This document shows, piece after piece, positions 28,711-36,645 of a stretch of DNA of 64,000 nucleotides (position 1 is the stretch's first letter; every line of letters starts with the position of its first letter). The DNA comes from Betaproteobacteria bacterium (lineage in GTDB: Bacteria; Pseudomonadota; Gammaproteobacteria; Burkholderiales; Usitatibacteraceae): NCBI GenBank assembly GCA_016720855.1, contig JADKJU010000003.1, forward strand, positions 434,001 through 498,000. Reading direction: 5' to 3'. A program made the translations under genes and the position numbers. Below the pieces are notes generated by a model. That model had not been told where the DNA came from. It made no database searches and was given only the letters and a program-made list of their open reading frames with translations.

Positions 28711-29631
28711 ATGGCAGGCTACTCCGGCACCCGGCCTGCTTTCGCTGACCTGCTGAAGATCGTCGATATCCGGACCAAGATCGTGAGCGTCTCCTCGCTG
28801 CTCATCGGCAGCGGCTGGGCGCTCGCCACGGCGCCGGATCGATTCTCATGGGGCCTGCTCGGCCTCATGGCCGCGGCCACGCTGCTCATCGACATGGGCA
28901 CCACCGGGTTCAACAGCTACTTCGATTTCGTCTCCGGCGTGGACACGCGCGAGTCGGACCAGGAACGGTTCAAGGCCCTCGTGCAACGCGACATCGACCC
29001 GAGGATCGCGCTGCACCTGTCCTTCGTCCTGTTCGCCGTCGCCGTGCCCCTCGGGCTCGCCATCGGTGCGCGTGCCGGCCCCGGAGTCGTGGCAACAGGC
29101 GCCTCCTGCATGCTCTTCGCCTACTTCTACTCCGGGGGCCCGCGCCCGATCTCGCGCACGCGCGCCGGGGAGTTCTTCGCGGGCGGGCTGCTGGGCGGCG
29201 TGCTCATCGTCGTCGCGGCGTTCGTCCACACGCGAAGCCTCGACGCCGCCACGATCCTGGTTGGCGTGCCTTCGTCGTTCCTCATCGCGGGCATCCTCTC
29301 CACCAACAACGCCTGCGACCGGGTCGGCGACGCCCGGGCCGGACGGCGAACGCTCGCCATCGTGCTGGGCCCGGATCGTTCCCACTGGCCCGTATTCGCG
29401 CTCGTCGCGGCCGCCTACGTCGCGGTGGCGCTCCTCGCGGCCCTGGGCGTGCTCGCGCCGTGGGCGTTCCTGCCGATGGCGCTTTCCGCGGCGCTCGCCT
29501 GGCGCACCCTCGCGGCCATGAGGCATCGCGGGTGGTCGCACGCGACCAAGGCACCGAACATGGGCGGCATCTCGCTCGTGTTCGTCGTCTTCACGGCGTG
29601 CCTGCTGGCGAGCTTCGCCCTGGGCGCGTAG
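28711..29631 (+). CDS. UbiA-superfamily prenyltransferase, MenA-like
   Basis: 306 residues from the ATG at 28711, one base after the upstream stop. The first Asp-rich motif is NSYFDFVSGVD. The second, NNACDRVGDARAGRRTLAIVLG, matches the MenA pattern N-N-x-x-D-x-x-x-D-x-x-x-G-[KR]-R-T-L-A more than UbiA. About eight to nine hydrophobic helices. It would attach a polyprenyl chain to an aromatic acid such as dihydroxynaphthoate, but no other menaquinone gene is visible, so the acceptor is uncertain. The last codons are part of a 43-bp tandem repeat that continues downstream. Confidence 0.82.
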   Translation: MAGYSGTRPAFADLLKIVDIRTKIVSVSSLLIGSGWALATAPDRFSWGLLGLMAAATLLIDMGTTGFNSYFDFVSGVDTRESDQERFKALVQRDIDPRIALHLSFVLFAVAVPLGLAIGARAGPGVVATGASCMLFAYFYSGGPRPISRTRAGEFFAGGLLGGVLIVVAAFVHTRSLDAATILVGVPSSFLIAGILSTNNACDRVGDARAGRRTLAIVLGPDRSHWPVFALVAAAYVAVALLAALGVLAPWAFLPMALSAALAWRTLAAMRHRGWSHATKAPNMGGISLVFVVFTACLLASFALGA

Positions 29632-29710
29632 GGCGAAGGTGTGGCTGCTGGCGAGCTTCGCCTCGGGAGCGTAGGGCGAAGGCGTGCCTGGTGGCGAGCT
29701 TCGCTAGGGA
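29597..29710 (+). repeat. 43-bp tandem repeat, about 2.6 copies, starting in the prenyltransferase 3' end
   Basis: Unit 1 (29597-29639) covers the last codons and stop of the prenyltransferase. Unit 2 (29640-29682) is a diverged copy, and unit 3 (29683 on) is cut by the palindrome that begins at 29698. Units 1 and 2 carry a hairpin of the CTTCGCC...GGGCGAAG type around the stop codon copy. The repeat looks like tandem duplication of the gene's 3' end, possibly a terminator hairpin. Confidence 0.75.
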
Positions 29711-29894
29711 GTGAGCAAAAACAAAAGTGAGGTGGGTTTTACATTGGTCTTTGGCCAGGTCAAATTGCTTCTGGCGTCACGGTTCGAGCCTGCATCGAGG
29801 TCGCCCCGGAGTCGAAGCTATCAGCAATCTCATCTGGCCAAGGACCAATGTAAAACCCACCTCACTTTTGTTTTTGCTCACTCCCTAGCGAAGC
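29698..29894. repeat. 197-bp palindromic element (61-bp arms, 75-bp spacer)
   Basis: Left arm 29698-29758 and right arm 29834-29894 are inverted copies with a single mismatch, beginning GCTTCGCTAGGGAGTGAGCA. The arms are much richer in A+T than the surrounding genes. The element lies between two convergent genes and supplies the final codons and stop of the kinase gene at 29885. It could be a MITE-like element, the fused ends of a lost insertion sequence, or a large bidirectional terminator. No transposase or target-site duplication is recognised. Confidence 0.85.
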
Positions 29895-31057
29895 ACAATC
29901 ACGGCCGCGACCACCGTCGCGACCAGGTAGCCCGCCACCACCATCACGAAGGGCAGGTCGATGCGCCGGAGCGCGCGCCGCGACCTCGTGCCCTTGGGCA
30001 CCGTGAACCCCGCTCGCGAACGCGTGGCGTCGGCGTCCACGGGAAGGACCGCGAGGCGCGCAAGGCCCTCGACGCAGTCAAAGCGCGGAGCGGGGCGCAG
30101 TTCCACCACCTCTTCGCTACGATCGAGGGATGACGTCCCGTGCGCAGCAGTGCGCGTGCCGTCGAGATCGGGCACCGTGCTCTCCCCGCCGGCCTCCGCG
30201 CGCGCCCGCACTGCCGCCTCTGCCTCGAGGACGTCGGGAATCGAGTCGCGCAGGTCAAAGGCGAATTCCGCGGCGCTCGCGTAGCGCTCGTCGGGGCTCT
30301 TCTTGAGCGCCCGGGCGAGGATGTAGTCGAGAACCGGGGGCAGCGTCCGGTTCACATGGCTGGGGGGCGCGATGGCCGCGTTCACCACCTGGTGCATGAG
30401 TTGCGTGATGTCCTCGCCCGAGAAGGGCGTCACCCCGGTGAGCATCTCGTAGAGGACGACGCCCAGCGAGAAGACGTCCGCGCGGTGGTCGAAGTTCCTT
30501 CCGGCCACCTGCTCGGGCGGCATGTAGCGCGGCGACCCCAGCATCAGACCGGTTGCCGTCTTCACCGCGGGGTCGCGAAGCCTCGCGATGCCGAAGTCCA
30601 TGATCTTCACGCGCCCGTCGGAGAGCACCATGATGTTCCCGGGCTTCACGTCGCGGTGGATCACGCCGCACTCGTGGGCGCAAGCCAGGGCCTCGGCCAC
30701 CCGGGCCGCGATCTCCACGGCTTCGGAGGGCGCGAGCGAGCCGCCGCGAATGAGGTCGCGAAGCTCCCGCCCCTCGAGCATTTCCATGGCCATGAAGGCG
30801 ACGTCACCCTCGCGGCCCACGTCGTAGATCGTGATGATCGACGGATGGCCGATGCCGCCGGCCGCACGCGCCTCCTGGAGGAAGCGCGCCTCGAAATGCT
30901 CCCGCTCCTCCTCGTTGCCGGTGAGCATGACCGTCTTGATCGCCACGATCCGGCCCAGCGCGGGATCCTCCGCGCGCCACACCACCCCCATCGCGCCTCG
31001 CCCGAGCTCGCCCAGGACGCGGAAACGGCCGAACTGCGCGGGAACCGGCTCGGCCAT
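29885..31057 (-). CDS. Membrane-anchored Ser/Thr protein kinase (PknB-like)
   Basis: 390 residues. The kinase domain (about 11-270) has the glycine loop GELGRGAMG, Lys41 in VAIKT, catalytic HRD at 134-136 (IHRDVKPGN), DFG at 154-156 and the APE-like segment MPPEQVAG. A roughly 80-residue linker leads to a single membrane helix at the very C-terminus (FVMVVAGYLVATVVAAVIVL), so the kinase faces the cytoplasm with almost no periplasmic part. The partner gene ends 2 bp upstream, so the two are co-transcribed. The stop codon lies inside a palindromic element. Confidence 0.92.
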   Translation of the reverse strand: MAEPVPAQFGRFRVLGELGRGAMGVVWRAEDPALGRIVAIKTVMLTGNEEEREHFEARFLQEARAAGGIGHPSIITIYDVGREGDVAFMAMEMLEGRELRDLIRGGSLAPSEAVEIAARVAEALACAHECGVIHRDVKPGNIMVLSDGRVKIMDFGIARLRDPAVKTATGLMLGSPRYMPPEQVAGRNFDHRADVFSLGVVLYEMLTGVTPFSGEDITQLMHQVVNAAIAPPSHVNRTLPPVLDYILARALKKSPDERYASAAEFAFDLRDSIPDVLEAEAAVRARAEAGGESTVPDLDGTRTAAHGTSSLDRSEEVVELRPAPRFDCVEGLARLAVLPVDADATRSRAGFTVPKGTRSRRALRRIDLPFVMVVAGYLVATVVAAVIVLR

Positions 31058-31059
31058 CG

Positions 31060-31998
31060 TCAGAATCCGAGATTGCGCTTGAGGTCGCGCCAGAACCCGC
31101 CGGACCTGGCCACGGGACGCTCGCCCGCGAAGGTGTGCGCAATCGACATGCGCTCGCCAGGCTCCAGGTTCACCGTGATGTCCAGCGGCGCGAAATTTCC
31201 ATTGCGCACCTGCACGTGGTGCTTGCCCGGCGGCAGCTCCACCTGCCGCAGGGGAGAGGCGCGCCCGTGCGAATAGCCGTCGATCACCACGTCGCCGCGC
31301 GGCCTCACGTCGAACTCGACCACGGCCGGACGGGGCGGAAAGAAGTGCCGGTTGACCTGCCGGCCGGCAAAGCCGAGCGCGAGGATGCACGCCATGCCGA
31401 CCAACGCGTAGGTCGCGAGCCGGTTCCTGCGCTCGATGAGGCGGCGGGGCTCCGGCGTGTAAAAGGAATGCAGGCGAACGCGCCCGTCCGTGAATTCCCC
31501 TGCCGGGGCGAGTTCGGCGGCGCGGTCGGGGCGCGTGGCCTCGAGCATCTTCGCGAAGGGGGCGGTGACGAGAAGCCGTTCGCCCGTGGCGAATCGTGCG
31601 GCGGCGGCGGCGGCGGCAAGCCCGTCACCGAACACCATCGCGCCAGCGTCGCGAGCGGTGACGGCGATCGGTCCGTGGTTCAGGCCGACCTTGAGAGACT
31701 CCTCGCCCGGCATCGCACGCAGGGCCTGTGCCATGTCGAGGGCCCGGACAGGTTCGCCGAAGAAGACGAGCGCCATCCCGTCGGTGGCGTCCAGCACGAT
31801 GCGCTCCTCGGCGGGAATGCCCGAAATCGCATCCCGCACGCGCGCCTCCAGACGCTCCTTGAGCGCCGCCTGCTCCACGACGGGGCGCTCGTCGAAGCGC
31901 GGAAAACGCAGGTAGGCGATGTTGGCGAAGGCGGGAGGGGCGATGCGCATTCGGCGGCGGGCCGTGACGGGATGGCCATTGTAATCGTTCGCCGGCAC
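31060..31998 (-). CDS. Cyclase-like domain / TM / PEGA-domain protein, kinase partner
   Basis: 312 residues from GTG at 31998; an ATG at 31950 is the alternative start. Residues about 20-175 resemble a class III nucleotide cyclase fold (FANIAYLRFPRFDE, VGLNHGPIAV, MVFGDGLAAAAAAARFA), but the first metal Asp is not apparent, so it is probably non-catalytic. One membrane helix (YALVGMACILALGFAG) is followed by a PEGA domain (VEFDVRPRGDVVIDGYSHG ... VELPPGKHHVQVRNG). PEGA domains often sit beside bacterial Ser/Thr kinases as surface-binding modules. It overlaps nothing and leads directly into the kinase gene. Confidence 0.78.
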   Translation of the reverse strand: MPANDYNGHPVTARRRMRIAPPAFANIAYLRFPRFDERPVVEQAALKERLEARVRDAISGIPAEERIVLDATDGMALVFFGEPVRALDMAQALRAMPGEESLKVGLNHGPIAVTARDAGAMVFGDGLAAAAAAARFATGERLLVTAPFAKMLEATRPDRAAELAPAGEFTDGRVRLHSFYTPEPRRLIERRNRLATYALVGMACILALGFAGRQVNRHFFPPRPAVVEFDVRPRGDVVIDGYSHGRASPLRQVELPPGKHHVQVRNGNFAPLDITVNLEPGERMSIAHTFAGERPVARSGGFWRDLKRNLGF

Positions 31999-32022
31999 GG
32001 ACCTTTGGCCGCGAATCCGGGG

Positions 32023-32754
32023 TCAGCGCGGCGCGAGCAGCAACTCGGCGGCCGGCGAGCGCCCCGGATTGAATTGGTTGACGCCGCTTGTCGATGCGTA
32101 TCCGAGGCTGATCCCGCAGATGAGCTTGTAGTCCGGCGGCACGGCGAAGGCGCGCTTCGGTGGCCCGGCCCAGTTGGCAAGGGCACCTTGCGCGCATGTG
32201 GCCAGACCGCGCGCCTGCGCAGACATCATGAGCGACTGCAGGAGGATGCCCGCATCGAGCACGCTGAACTCACGCAGCCCCCGATGCACGAAAAGGAAGA
32301 TCACGGTGGGCGCGCCGAAGAACTCGAAGTTGCGGCGCATCTGGCGGTTGCGCGCGGCCATGTCCTCGCGCGCGATGCCGAGCGCCTTGTACAGGCCGAA
32401 GCCGGTTGCGCGTCGGCGCGGAAGGAGATCCGCAGGGTAGGGGAAACGCGTGTTGAAGTCCCCGTCGGGCCTGCCTTCGGCACCGAGCGCCAGGCGCAGC
32501 TTTCCGATCGCACCCGACTTGAGCGCGGCGAGGCTCGCGTCCCAGGCCGCGCAGTACTCGGTCGCCAGTCGATTGCGCAGTTCGCCGGAAGCGACGGCCA
32601 GACGGTAAGGCTGGGTGTTCGACCAGCTCGGCGACTGGCACGCGTCGGCGAGAATCGCCTCCAGCACCTCGTCCGGGACCGGGTCGGGCCTGAAATCACG
32701 CACGCTGCGGCGCTGCCGCAAGAGCTGCGTGAGCACAGTGGCATTTCCGGTCAT
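32023..32754 (-). CDS. Nitroreductase-family FMN oxidoreductase
   Basis: 243 residues from the ATG at 32754, preceded by GGGGGAGAC. RQRRSVRDFRPDPVPDE near the N-terminus binds the FMN phosphate. PSWSNTQPYRLAVAS and the C-terminal ICGISLGYAS are typical of the family. A central segment (ADLLPRRRATGFGLYKALG) marks the larger NfnB-like subgroup. It would reduce nitroaromatics, quinones or a native enone substrate using NAD(P)H. EttA lies upstream on the same strand with a 44-bp palindrome between the genes. Confidence 0.87.
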   Translation of the reverse strand: MTGNATVLTQLLRQRRSVRDFRPDPVPDEVLEAILADACQSPSWSNTQPYRLAVASGELRNRLATEYCAAWDASLAALKSGAIGKLRLALGAEGRPDGDFNTRFPYPADLLPRRRATGFGLYKALGIAREDMAARNRQMRRNFEFFGAPTVIFLFVHRGLREFSVLDAGILLQSLMMSAQARGLATCAQGALANWAGPPKRAFAVPPDYKLICGISLGYASTSGVNQFNPGRSPAAELLLAPR

Positions 32755-32776
32755 GTCTCCCCCGTTTGACCCACTC

Positions 32777-32820
32777 TGTAACAATGGGGTCAGGTTCGCG
32801 AACCTGACCCCATTGTTACA
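32777..32820. repeat. 44-bp perfect palindrome between ettA and the nitroreductase
   Basis: Two 22-bp arms with no spacer, centred on TTCGCGAA; each arm begins TGTAACAATGGGGTCAGG. It starts 3 bp after the ettA stop on the minus strand. The GGGGTCAGG...CCTGACCCC core is the kind of REP-like palindrome often found at gene ends in betaproteobacteria (from memory). It probably serves as a terminator or REP element. Confidence 0.85.
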
Positions 32821-32823
32821 GGG

Positions 32824-34488
32824 CTACTTGAGCGCCTTGAAGCGCAGGCGATGCGGGGCGGCGCCTTCGTCGCCCAGGCGCTCGCGCTTGTTGTCCTCGT
32901 ACTCGTGATAGTTGCCCTGGTAGAAGGTCCACTGCGAGTCGCCCTCGGCGGCGAGGATGTGCGTGCAGATGCGGTCGAGGAACCAGCGATCGTGGGAAAT
33001 GACCATGACGCTTCCCGCGAACTCGGACAGCGCGTCCTCGAGGGCGCGCAGCGTCTCCACGTCGAGATCGTTGGAGGGCTCGTCGAGGAGAAGCACGTTG
33101 CCCCCGTCCAGCAGCGTCTTCGCGAGGTGCAGCCGGCCGCGCTCGCCGCCGGAGAGGTTGCCCACCAGCTTCTGCTGATCCTGGCCCTTGAAGTTGAAGC
33201 GGCCCAGGTAGGCGCGCGACTGGATCTCGAACTTGCCGATGGTGAGGATGTCCTGGCCGTGGGAGATCGCCTCCCACACGTTCTTGTCGTTGGGGAGCGA
33301 TTCGCGCGACTGGTCCACGAAGGCGAGCTTCACCGTGTGGCCGACCTTCACCTCGCCGGAATCGGGCTTTTCCTTGCCGGTGATCATGCGGAAGATCGTG
33401 GACTTGCCCGCGCCGTTGGGGCCGATGATGCCGACGATGGCGCCGGGCGGGATCTTGAAGGACAGGTTGTCGATGAGGAGCCGGTCGCCATAGCCCTTGG
33501 AGACGTTCACGAACTCGATCGCCTCGTTGCCCAGGCGCTCGCCGACGGGAATGAAGATCTCGGAGGTCTCGTTGCGCTTCTGGTATTCGTAGGAGTTGAG
33601 CTCCTCGAAGCGCAGCAGGCGCGCCTTGTTCTTCTTCGTCTGCCCCTTGGCGTTCTGGCGGACCCACTCGAGCTCCTTCTTGAGCGCCTTCTGGCGCGCG
33701 CTCTCGGAGGATTCCTCCTTCTTCAGGCGGTCGCTCTTCTGCTCCAGCCACGAGCTGTAATTGCCCTCCCAGGGGATGCCGCGGCCGCGGTCGAGCTCGA
33801 GGATCCACTCGGCGGCGTTGTCCAGGAAGTAGCGGTCGTGGGTGACCGCCACCACCGTGCCGGGATAGCGCAGGAGGAACTGCTCGAGCCAGTCCACGCT
33901 CTCCGCGTCGAGGTGGTTCGTGGGCTCGTCAAGCAGCAGCATGTCGGGCTTCGACAGGAGCAGGCGGCAAAGGGCCACGCGGCGCTTCTCGCCGCCGGAA
34001 AGATTGTCGATCTGCGCATCCCACGGCGGCAGCCGCAAGGCGTCGGCTGCGATCTCGAGCTGCGCTTCCAGCGAGGCGACGTCTGCGGTCGCAAGCACCT
34101 TCTCCAGCCGCTCCTGCTCGGCGGCGAGCTTCTCGAAATCGGCATCGGGCTCGGCATAGGCCGCATAGACCTCGTCCAGGCGCTTCTTGGCGCCCAGGAC
34201 CTCGCCCAGGCCTTCCTCGACGGCCTCGCGAACGGTGTGGCCCGGTTCGAGCTGCGGCTCCTGCGGCAGGTAGCCGATCTTGATGCCCGGCATGGGCGTG
34301 GCTTCACCCTCGATCTCCTTGTCGAGGCCAGCCATGATCTTGAGCACGGTCGACTTGCCCGCGCCGTTGAGCCCCAGGAGGCCGATCTTGGCGCCCGGAA
34401 AGAAGGAAAGGGAGATGTCCTTGAGGATCTGGCGCTTGGGCGGGACGATCTTGCCCACGCGGTTCATCGTGTAAACGTATTGCGCCAT
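32824..34488 (-). CDS. ettA: Energy-dependent translational throttle protein EttA (ABC-F)
   Basis: 554 residues, the normal EttA length. Two ABC domains without membrane helices: Walker A GLNGAGKST and GPNGAGKST, signatures NLSGGEKRRVALCRLL and NLSGGERGRLHLAKTL, Walker B LLLDEPTNHLD and LLLDEPSNDLD. The arm/linker region between them (WLEQKSDRLKKEESSESARQ) and the opening MAQYVYTMNRVGKIV are characteristic. EttA binds the ribosomal E site and gates elongation according to ATP/ADP ratio. It is a single gene, with a TAAAAT box about 50 nt upstream. Confidence 0.96.
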   Translation of the reverse strand: MAQYVYTMNRVGKIVPPKRQILKDISLSFFPGAKIGLLGLNGAGKSTVLKIMAGLDKEIEGEATPMPGIKIGYLPQEPQLEPGHTVREAVEEGLGEVLGAKKRLDEVYAAYAEPDADFEKLAAEQERLEKVLATADVASLEAQLEIAADALRLPPWDAQIDNLSGGEKRRVALCRLLLSKPDMLLLDEPTNHLDAESVDWLEQFLLRYPGTVVAVTHDRYFLDNAAEWILELDRGRGIPWEGNYSSWLEQKSDRLKKEESSESARQKALKKELEWVRQNAKGQTKKNKARLLRFEELNSYEYQKRNETSEIFIPVGERLGNEAIEFVNVSKGYGDRLLIDNLSFKIPPGAIVGIIGPNGAGKSTIFRMITGKEKPDSGEVKVGHTVKLAFVDQSRESLPNDKNVWEAISHGQDILTIGKFEIQSRAYLGRFNFKGQDQQKLVGNLSGGERGRLHLAKTLLDGGNVLLLDEPSNDLDVETLRALEDALSEFAGSVMVISHDRWFLDRICTHILAAEGDSQWTFYQGNYHEYEDNKRERLGDEGAAPHRLRFKALK

Positions 34489-34536
34489 GGCGGTACTTTC
34501 GGGCGAAAAGGGGCAGGACAGGATGGAAAGCCTTCT

Positions 34537-34542
34537 ATTTTA
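34537..34542 (-). promoter_or_regulatory. -10-like box (TAAAAT) for ettA
   Basis: Minus-strand TAAAAT in an unusually A+T-rich spot of this genome, 48 nt before the ATG at 34488, giving a leader of about 40 nt. Confidence 0.35.
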
Positions 34543-34743
34543 ACCTGCCTTGAGGGACAGGTCCCTAACGCTGCCAGGGGCCGGTCTCTCAACGCGCGTT
34601 TCCGACCGCGGCCGGCCCCGGGGGGCCAGCCGCTTCGTCGTCGTACCCGCGCAGCGCAGGAAGGCGTCCCTCCATCGCGCTTGCGGGCGGCAACCCGAAT
34701 TCCTCGCTAGGCGGGCCGCGCACAGCCCGCGAAGTTGCCGGTG

Positions 34744-34941
34744 CTACACCATCAGCCAGTCGCGAAGCGCAGCGCGGGCCTCCATGTCGAAGCGCGCGTG
34801 GGCATTGGCCACCCGTCCCGGTAGCCCGGCGCGGCGCTCGGCCTCGTAGAGCGCGTAGCCCGCCTCGGGACGCTTGAGGCGCACGGCGCGGGCGGGCTTG
34901 CCTACCCACCACGCCGCCTTCAGTGCATTCGCCGCATTCAT
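34744..34941 (-). CDS. Small hypothetical protein, 65 aa
   Basis: Starts MNAANALKAAWWVGKPARAV at 34941, with GAGGGA about eight bases upstream. Basic N-terminal half (KPARAVRLKRPEAGYALYEAERRAG), helical and without a membrane segment. It lies between ettA (same strand, about 255 bp downstream) and an intrinsic terminator at 34974-35017, so it has its own start region. Not recognised. The 34489-34743 stretch holds nothing else that I can support. Confidence 0.45.
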   Translation of the reverse strand: MNAANALKAAWWVGKPARAVRLKRPEAGYALYEAERRAGLPGRVANAHARFDMEARAALRDWLMV

Positions 34942-34973
34942 CGTCTATTCCCTCGTCATCGTTTTAGGTCCGC

Positions 34974-35017
34974 AAAAGCGCGAAGCCCGGAGTCCTTTCG
35001 GGTCTCCGGGCTTCGCG
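34974..35017 (-). terminator. Strong hairpin with short T run, minus strand
   Basis: A 14-bp perfect stem (CGCGAAGCCCGGAG / CTCCGGGCTTCGCG, 34979-34992 with 35004-35017) and an 11-nt loop, followed on the minus strand by one C-containing step and TTTT. It would end transcription coming from 35.0-35.2 kb, that is, the possible small gene at 35046-35165, and separates it from the 65-aa gene. Confidence 0.65.
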
Positions 35018-35045
35018 AGGGATTCTTCGCTGACGATGCGGCGTT

Positions 35046-35165
35046 CTACCCGATCGTTCTCCCGGAGACGTTGCCGTCCATGGCGCCGCACGCAACGTGC
35101 GCCTGCCACAGGCAGGACACGCGCGGTCGCGCGATGGCCGGTTTGGAAATGAAGGTTGCGTTCAT
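35046..35165 (-). CDS. Possible 39-aa small protein ahead of a terminator
   Basis: Starts MNATFISKPAIARPRVSCLW and ends GNVSGRTIG, with GAGAGA just upstream of the ATG and the strong hairpin terminator 29 bp after the stop. This could equally be a small RNA gene, since a compound inverted repeat lies just upstream. The coding call is weak: short, no homologue recognised. Confidence 0.25.
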   Translation of the reverse strand: MNATFISKPAIARPRVSCLWQAHVACGAMDGNVSGRTIG

Positions 35166-35182
35166 GTCTCTCGAAAAAACTC

Positions 35183-35226
35183 TCGGTGATTCGTACAGCC
35201 CCGATGCTGCCATGCAGCATCACCGA
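35183..35226. other. Compound inverted repeat upstream of a possible small transcript
   Basis: Inner hairpin GATGCTGC-CAT-GCAGCATC (35203-35221) is perfect. Outer copies TCGGTGAT (35183-35190) and ATCACCGA (35219-35226) overlap it, so two alternative structures are possible. It lies in the 200-bp space between the terminator-linked small frame and the antiporter. It could be an operator or an attenuator-like RNA. Confidence 0.4.
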
Positions 35227-35350
35227 TCGTCAAGCGCCGCCAAAGGAAAAAATTGTGGGGAACCGGCCGGCACGGCAATGGGCCACAACGGCATCGACGG
35301 ACGCAGGACACAGGGCGACACCGATGCACCGGCATGATCGACGCTAGTGC

Positions 35351-35356
35351 TAGACT
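35351..35356 (+). promoter_or_regulatory. Extended -10-like box (TGCTAGACT); antiporter mRNA probably leaderless
   Basis: TAGACT with an upstream TGC ends 8 nt before the ATG at 35365. A transcript starting at normal distance would begin at the start codon. No Shine-Dalgarno is present in the gap. Confidence 0.4.
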
Positions 35357-35364
35357 CGCGCGCC

Positions 35365-36615
35365 ATGCCCGCCATCGACCCCGAGATACTCGTCCTCGCG
35401 CTGATCTGCGGCCTGCTCGTCGTCCCGCGTGCCCTGCAGCGCTTCCGCATTCCGGCCCCGCTCACCTGCGTCGCGCTCGGCATCGGGGCAAGCATCGCGG
35501 CTTCGGAGTTTCGCGAAGACGTCACTCTCACGCTGCTCGCCACGCTGGGCATCTCCTCGCTGTTCCTGTTCGCGGGCATCGAGATCGACCTGAAGGGCCT
35601 GTGGAAGGGCAAGGGCATGCTCGCGGGCCACCTCGCGATCCGTGTCGCGTCGGTGACCACCGTCGCCTGGGCGGGCGTGGAGTACCTCGGGCTCGGCTGG
35701 CCCGAGGCCACGCTCCTTGCGATCGCCCTCCTCACCCCTTCGACGGGCTTCATCCTCGAATCGCTCTCCCGCCTGGGGCTCACGGAGGAGGAGCGGTTCT
35801 GGGTTTCCAACAAGGCGATCTCCGCCGAACTCGTCGCCCTGGCGGTTCTTTTCGGGGTTCTCCAGTCCACCTCCCTCGAGCGCCTCGGCACGGCCTCAGC
35901 CGCGCTCGCGGCGCTGATCGTCCTCCTGCCCTTCGCCTACCTCCTGCTCGGCAGGCTCGTCGTCCCGCATGCGCCCGGCTCGGAATTCTCGCTGCTCGTG
36001 ATGGTGGGCCTGGTGGCCGCCTACGTGACGAAGCTGCTGGGCGCCTACTACCTCGTGGGCGCGTTCCTGGCGGGCCTGACCGCGCGCCTGCTGCGGCGTC
36101 GCATGCCTGCGCTTTCGTCGGCGGCGAACGAGCACGCCGTGAAGGTCTTCGCATCCTTCTTCATCCCCTTCTATTTCTTTGCGAGCGGCATGCATGTGCC
36201 GGCAGAGGCGCTCACGTGGGACGCGCTCGGGATAGGGCTTGCGATTTCGGCAATCATCCTGCCCCTGCGTGTCGGCACCGTGTGGCTGCATCGCCGCCTC
36301 TTCCTGCGGGAAAGCCCGGAGAGCAGCCGGCGCGTCGCCGTCGCGCTGATGCCCACGCTCATCTTCACTCTCGTACTTGCCGCGATCCTGCGCGAGCGTT
36401 ATGGCATCGACGACGCCCTGTTTGGCGGATTGCTCGTCTATGCGGCCGTCTCCACCGCGCTTCCTTCGCTCCTGCTCGCCGGACCGGTCGATTTCGGGAT
36501 GTTGTTCGACGAGGAGGAGCAATCCCCACCGGCGTCGCCCGCCCTTCCGCCCGCCGCGATGGAGTCGGTGCCCGAGGCCGGGGCCGGCGGGCCCGAAAGC
36601 GAGCGCGCATCATGA
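35365..36615 (+). CDS. Cation:proton antiporter (CPA2-like)
   Basis: 416 residues with about 12 hydrophobic helices. PAPLTCVALGIGASIAAS, FLFAGIEIDLKGL and LLTPSTGFILESL fit the monovalent cation:proton antiporter-2 family; the Asp in GIEIDL and the T-P-S-T helix break are in the usual places. There is no C-terminal TrkA-N/RCK domain, only a Pro/Ala-rich tail after GMLFDEEEQSPP. It would exchange Na+ or K+ for H+. The chimeric acetyltransferase gene starts 30 bp downstream. Confidence 0.88.
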   Translation: MPAIDPEILVLALICGLLVVPRALQRFRIPAPLTCVALGIGASIAASEFREDVTLTLLATLGISSLFLFAGIEIDLKGLWKGKGMLAGHLAIRVASVTTVAWAGVEYLGLGWPEATLLAIALLTPSTGFILESLSRLGLTEEERFWVSNKAISAELVALAVLFGVLQSTSLERLGTASAALAALIVLLPFAYLLLGRLVVPHAPGSEFSLLVMVGLVAAYVTKLLGAYYLVGAFLAGLTARLLRRRMPALSSAANEHAVKVFASFFIPFYFFASGMHVPAEALTWDALGIGLAISAIILPLRVGTVWLHRRLFLRESPESSRRVAVALMPTLIFTLVLAAILRERYGIDDALFGGLLVYAAVSTALPSLLLAGPVDFGMLFDEEEQSPPASPALPPAAMESVPEAGAGGPESERAS

Positions 36616-36645
36616 GGATTTCCGGCGCGAAGGCGGACCAGCAGC

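Noticed and set aside
34559..34575. Small hairpin AGGGAC-AG-GTCCCT resembling the REP-like palindromes
   Set aside because: Only 6-bp arms, no T run and no match to the long palindromes; chance is likely.
34945..35223. Minus-strand frame of 92 codons
   Set aside because: It runs through the terminator hairpin and has no ribosome site or recognisable sequence.
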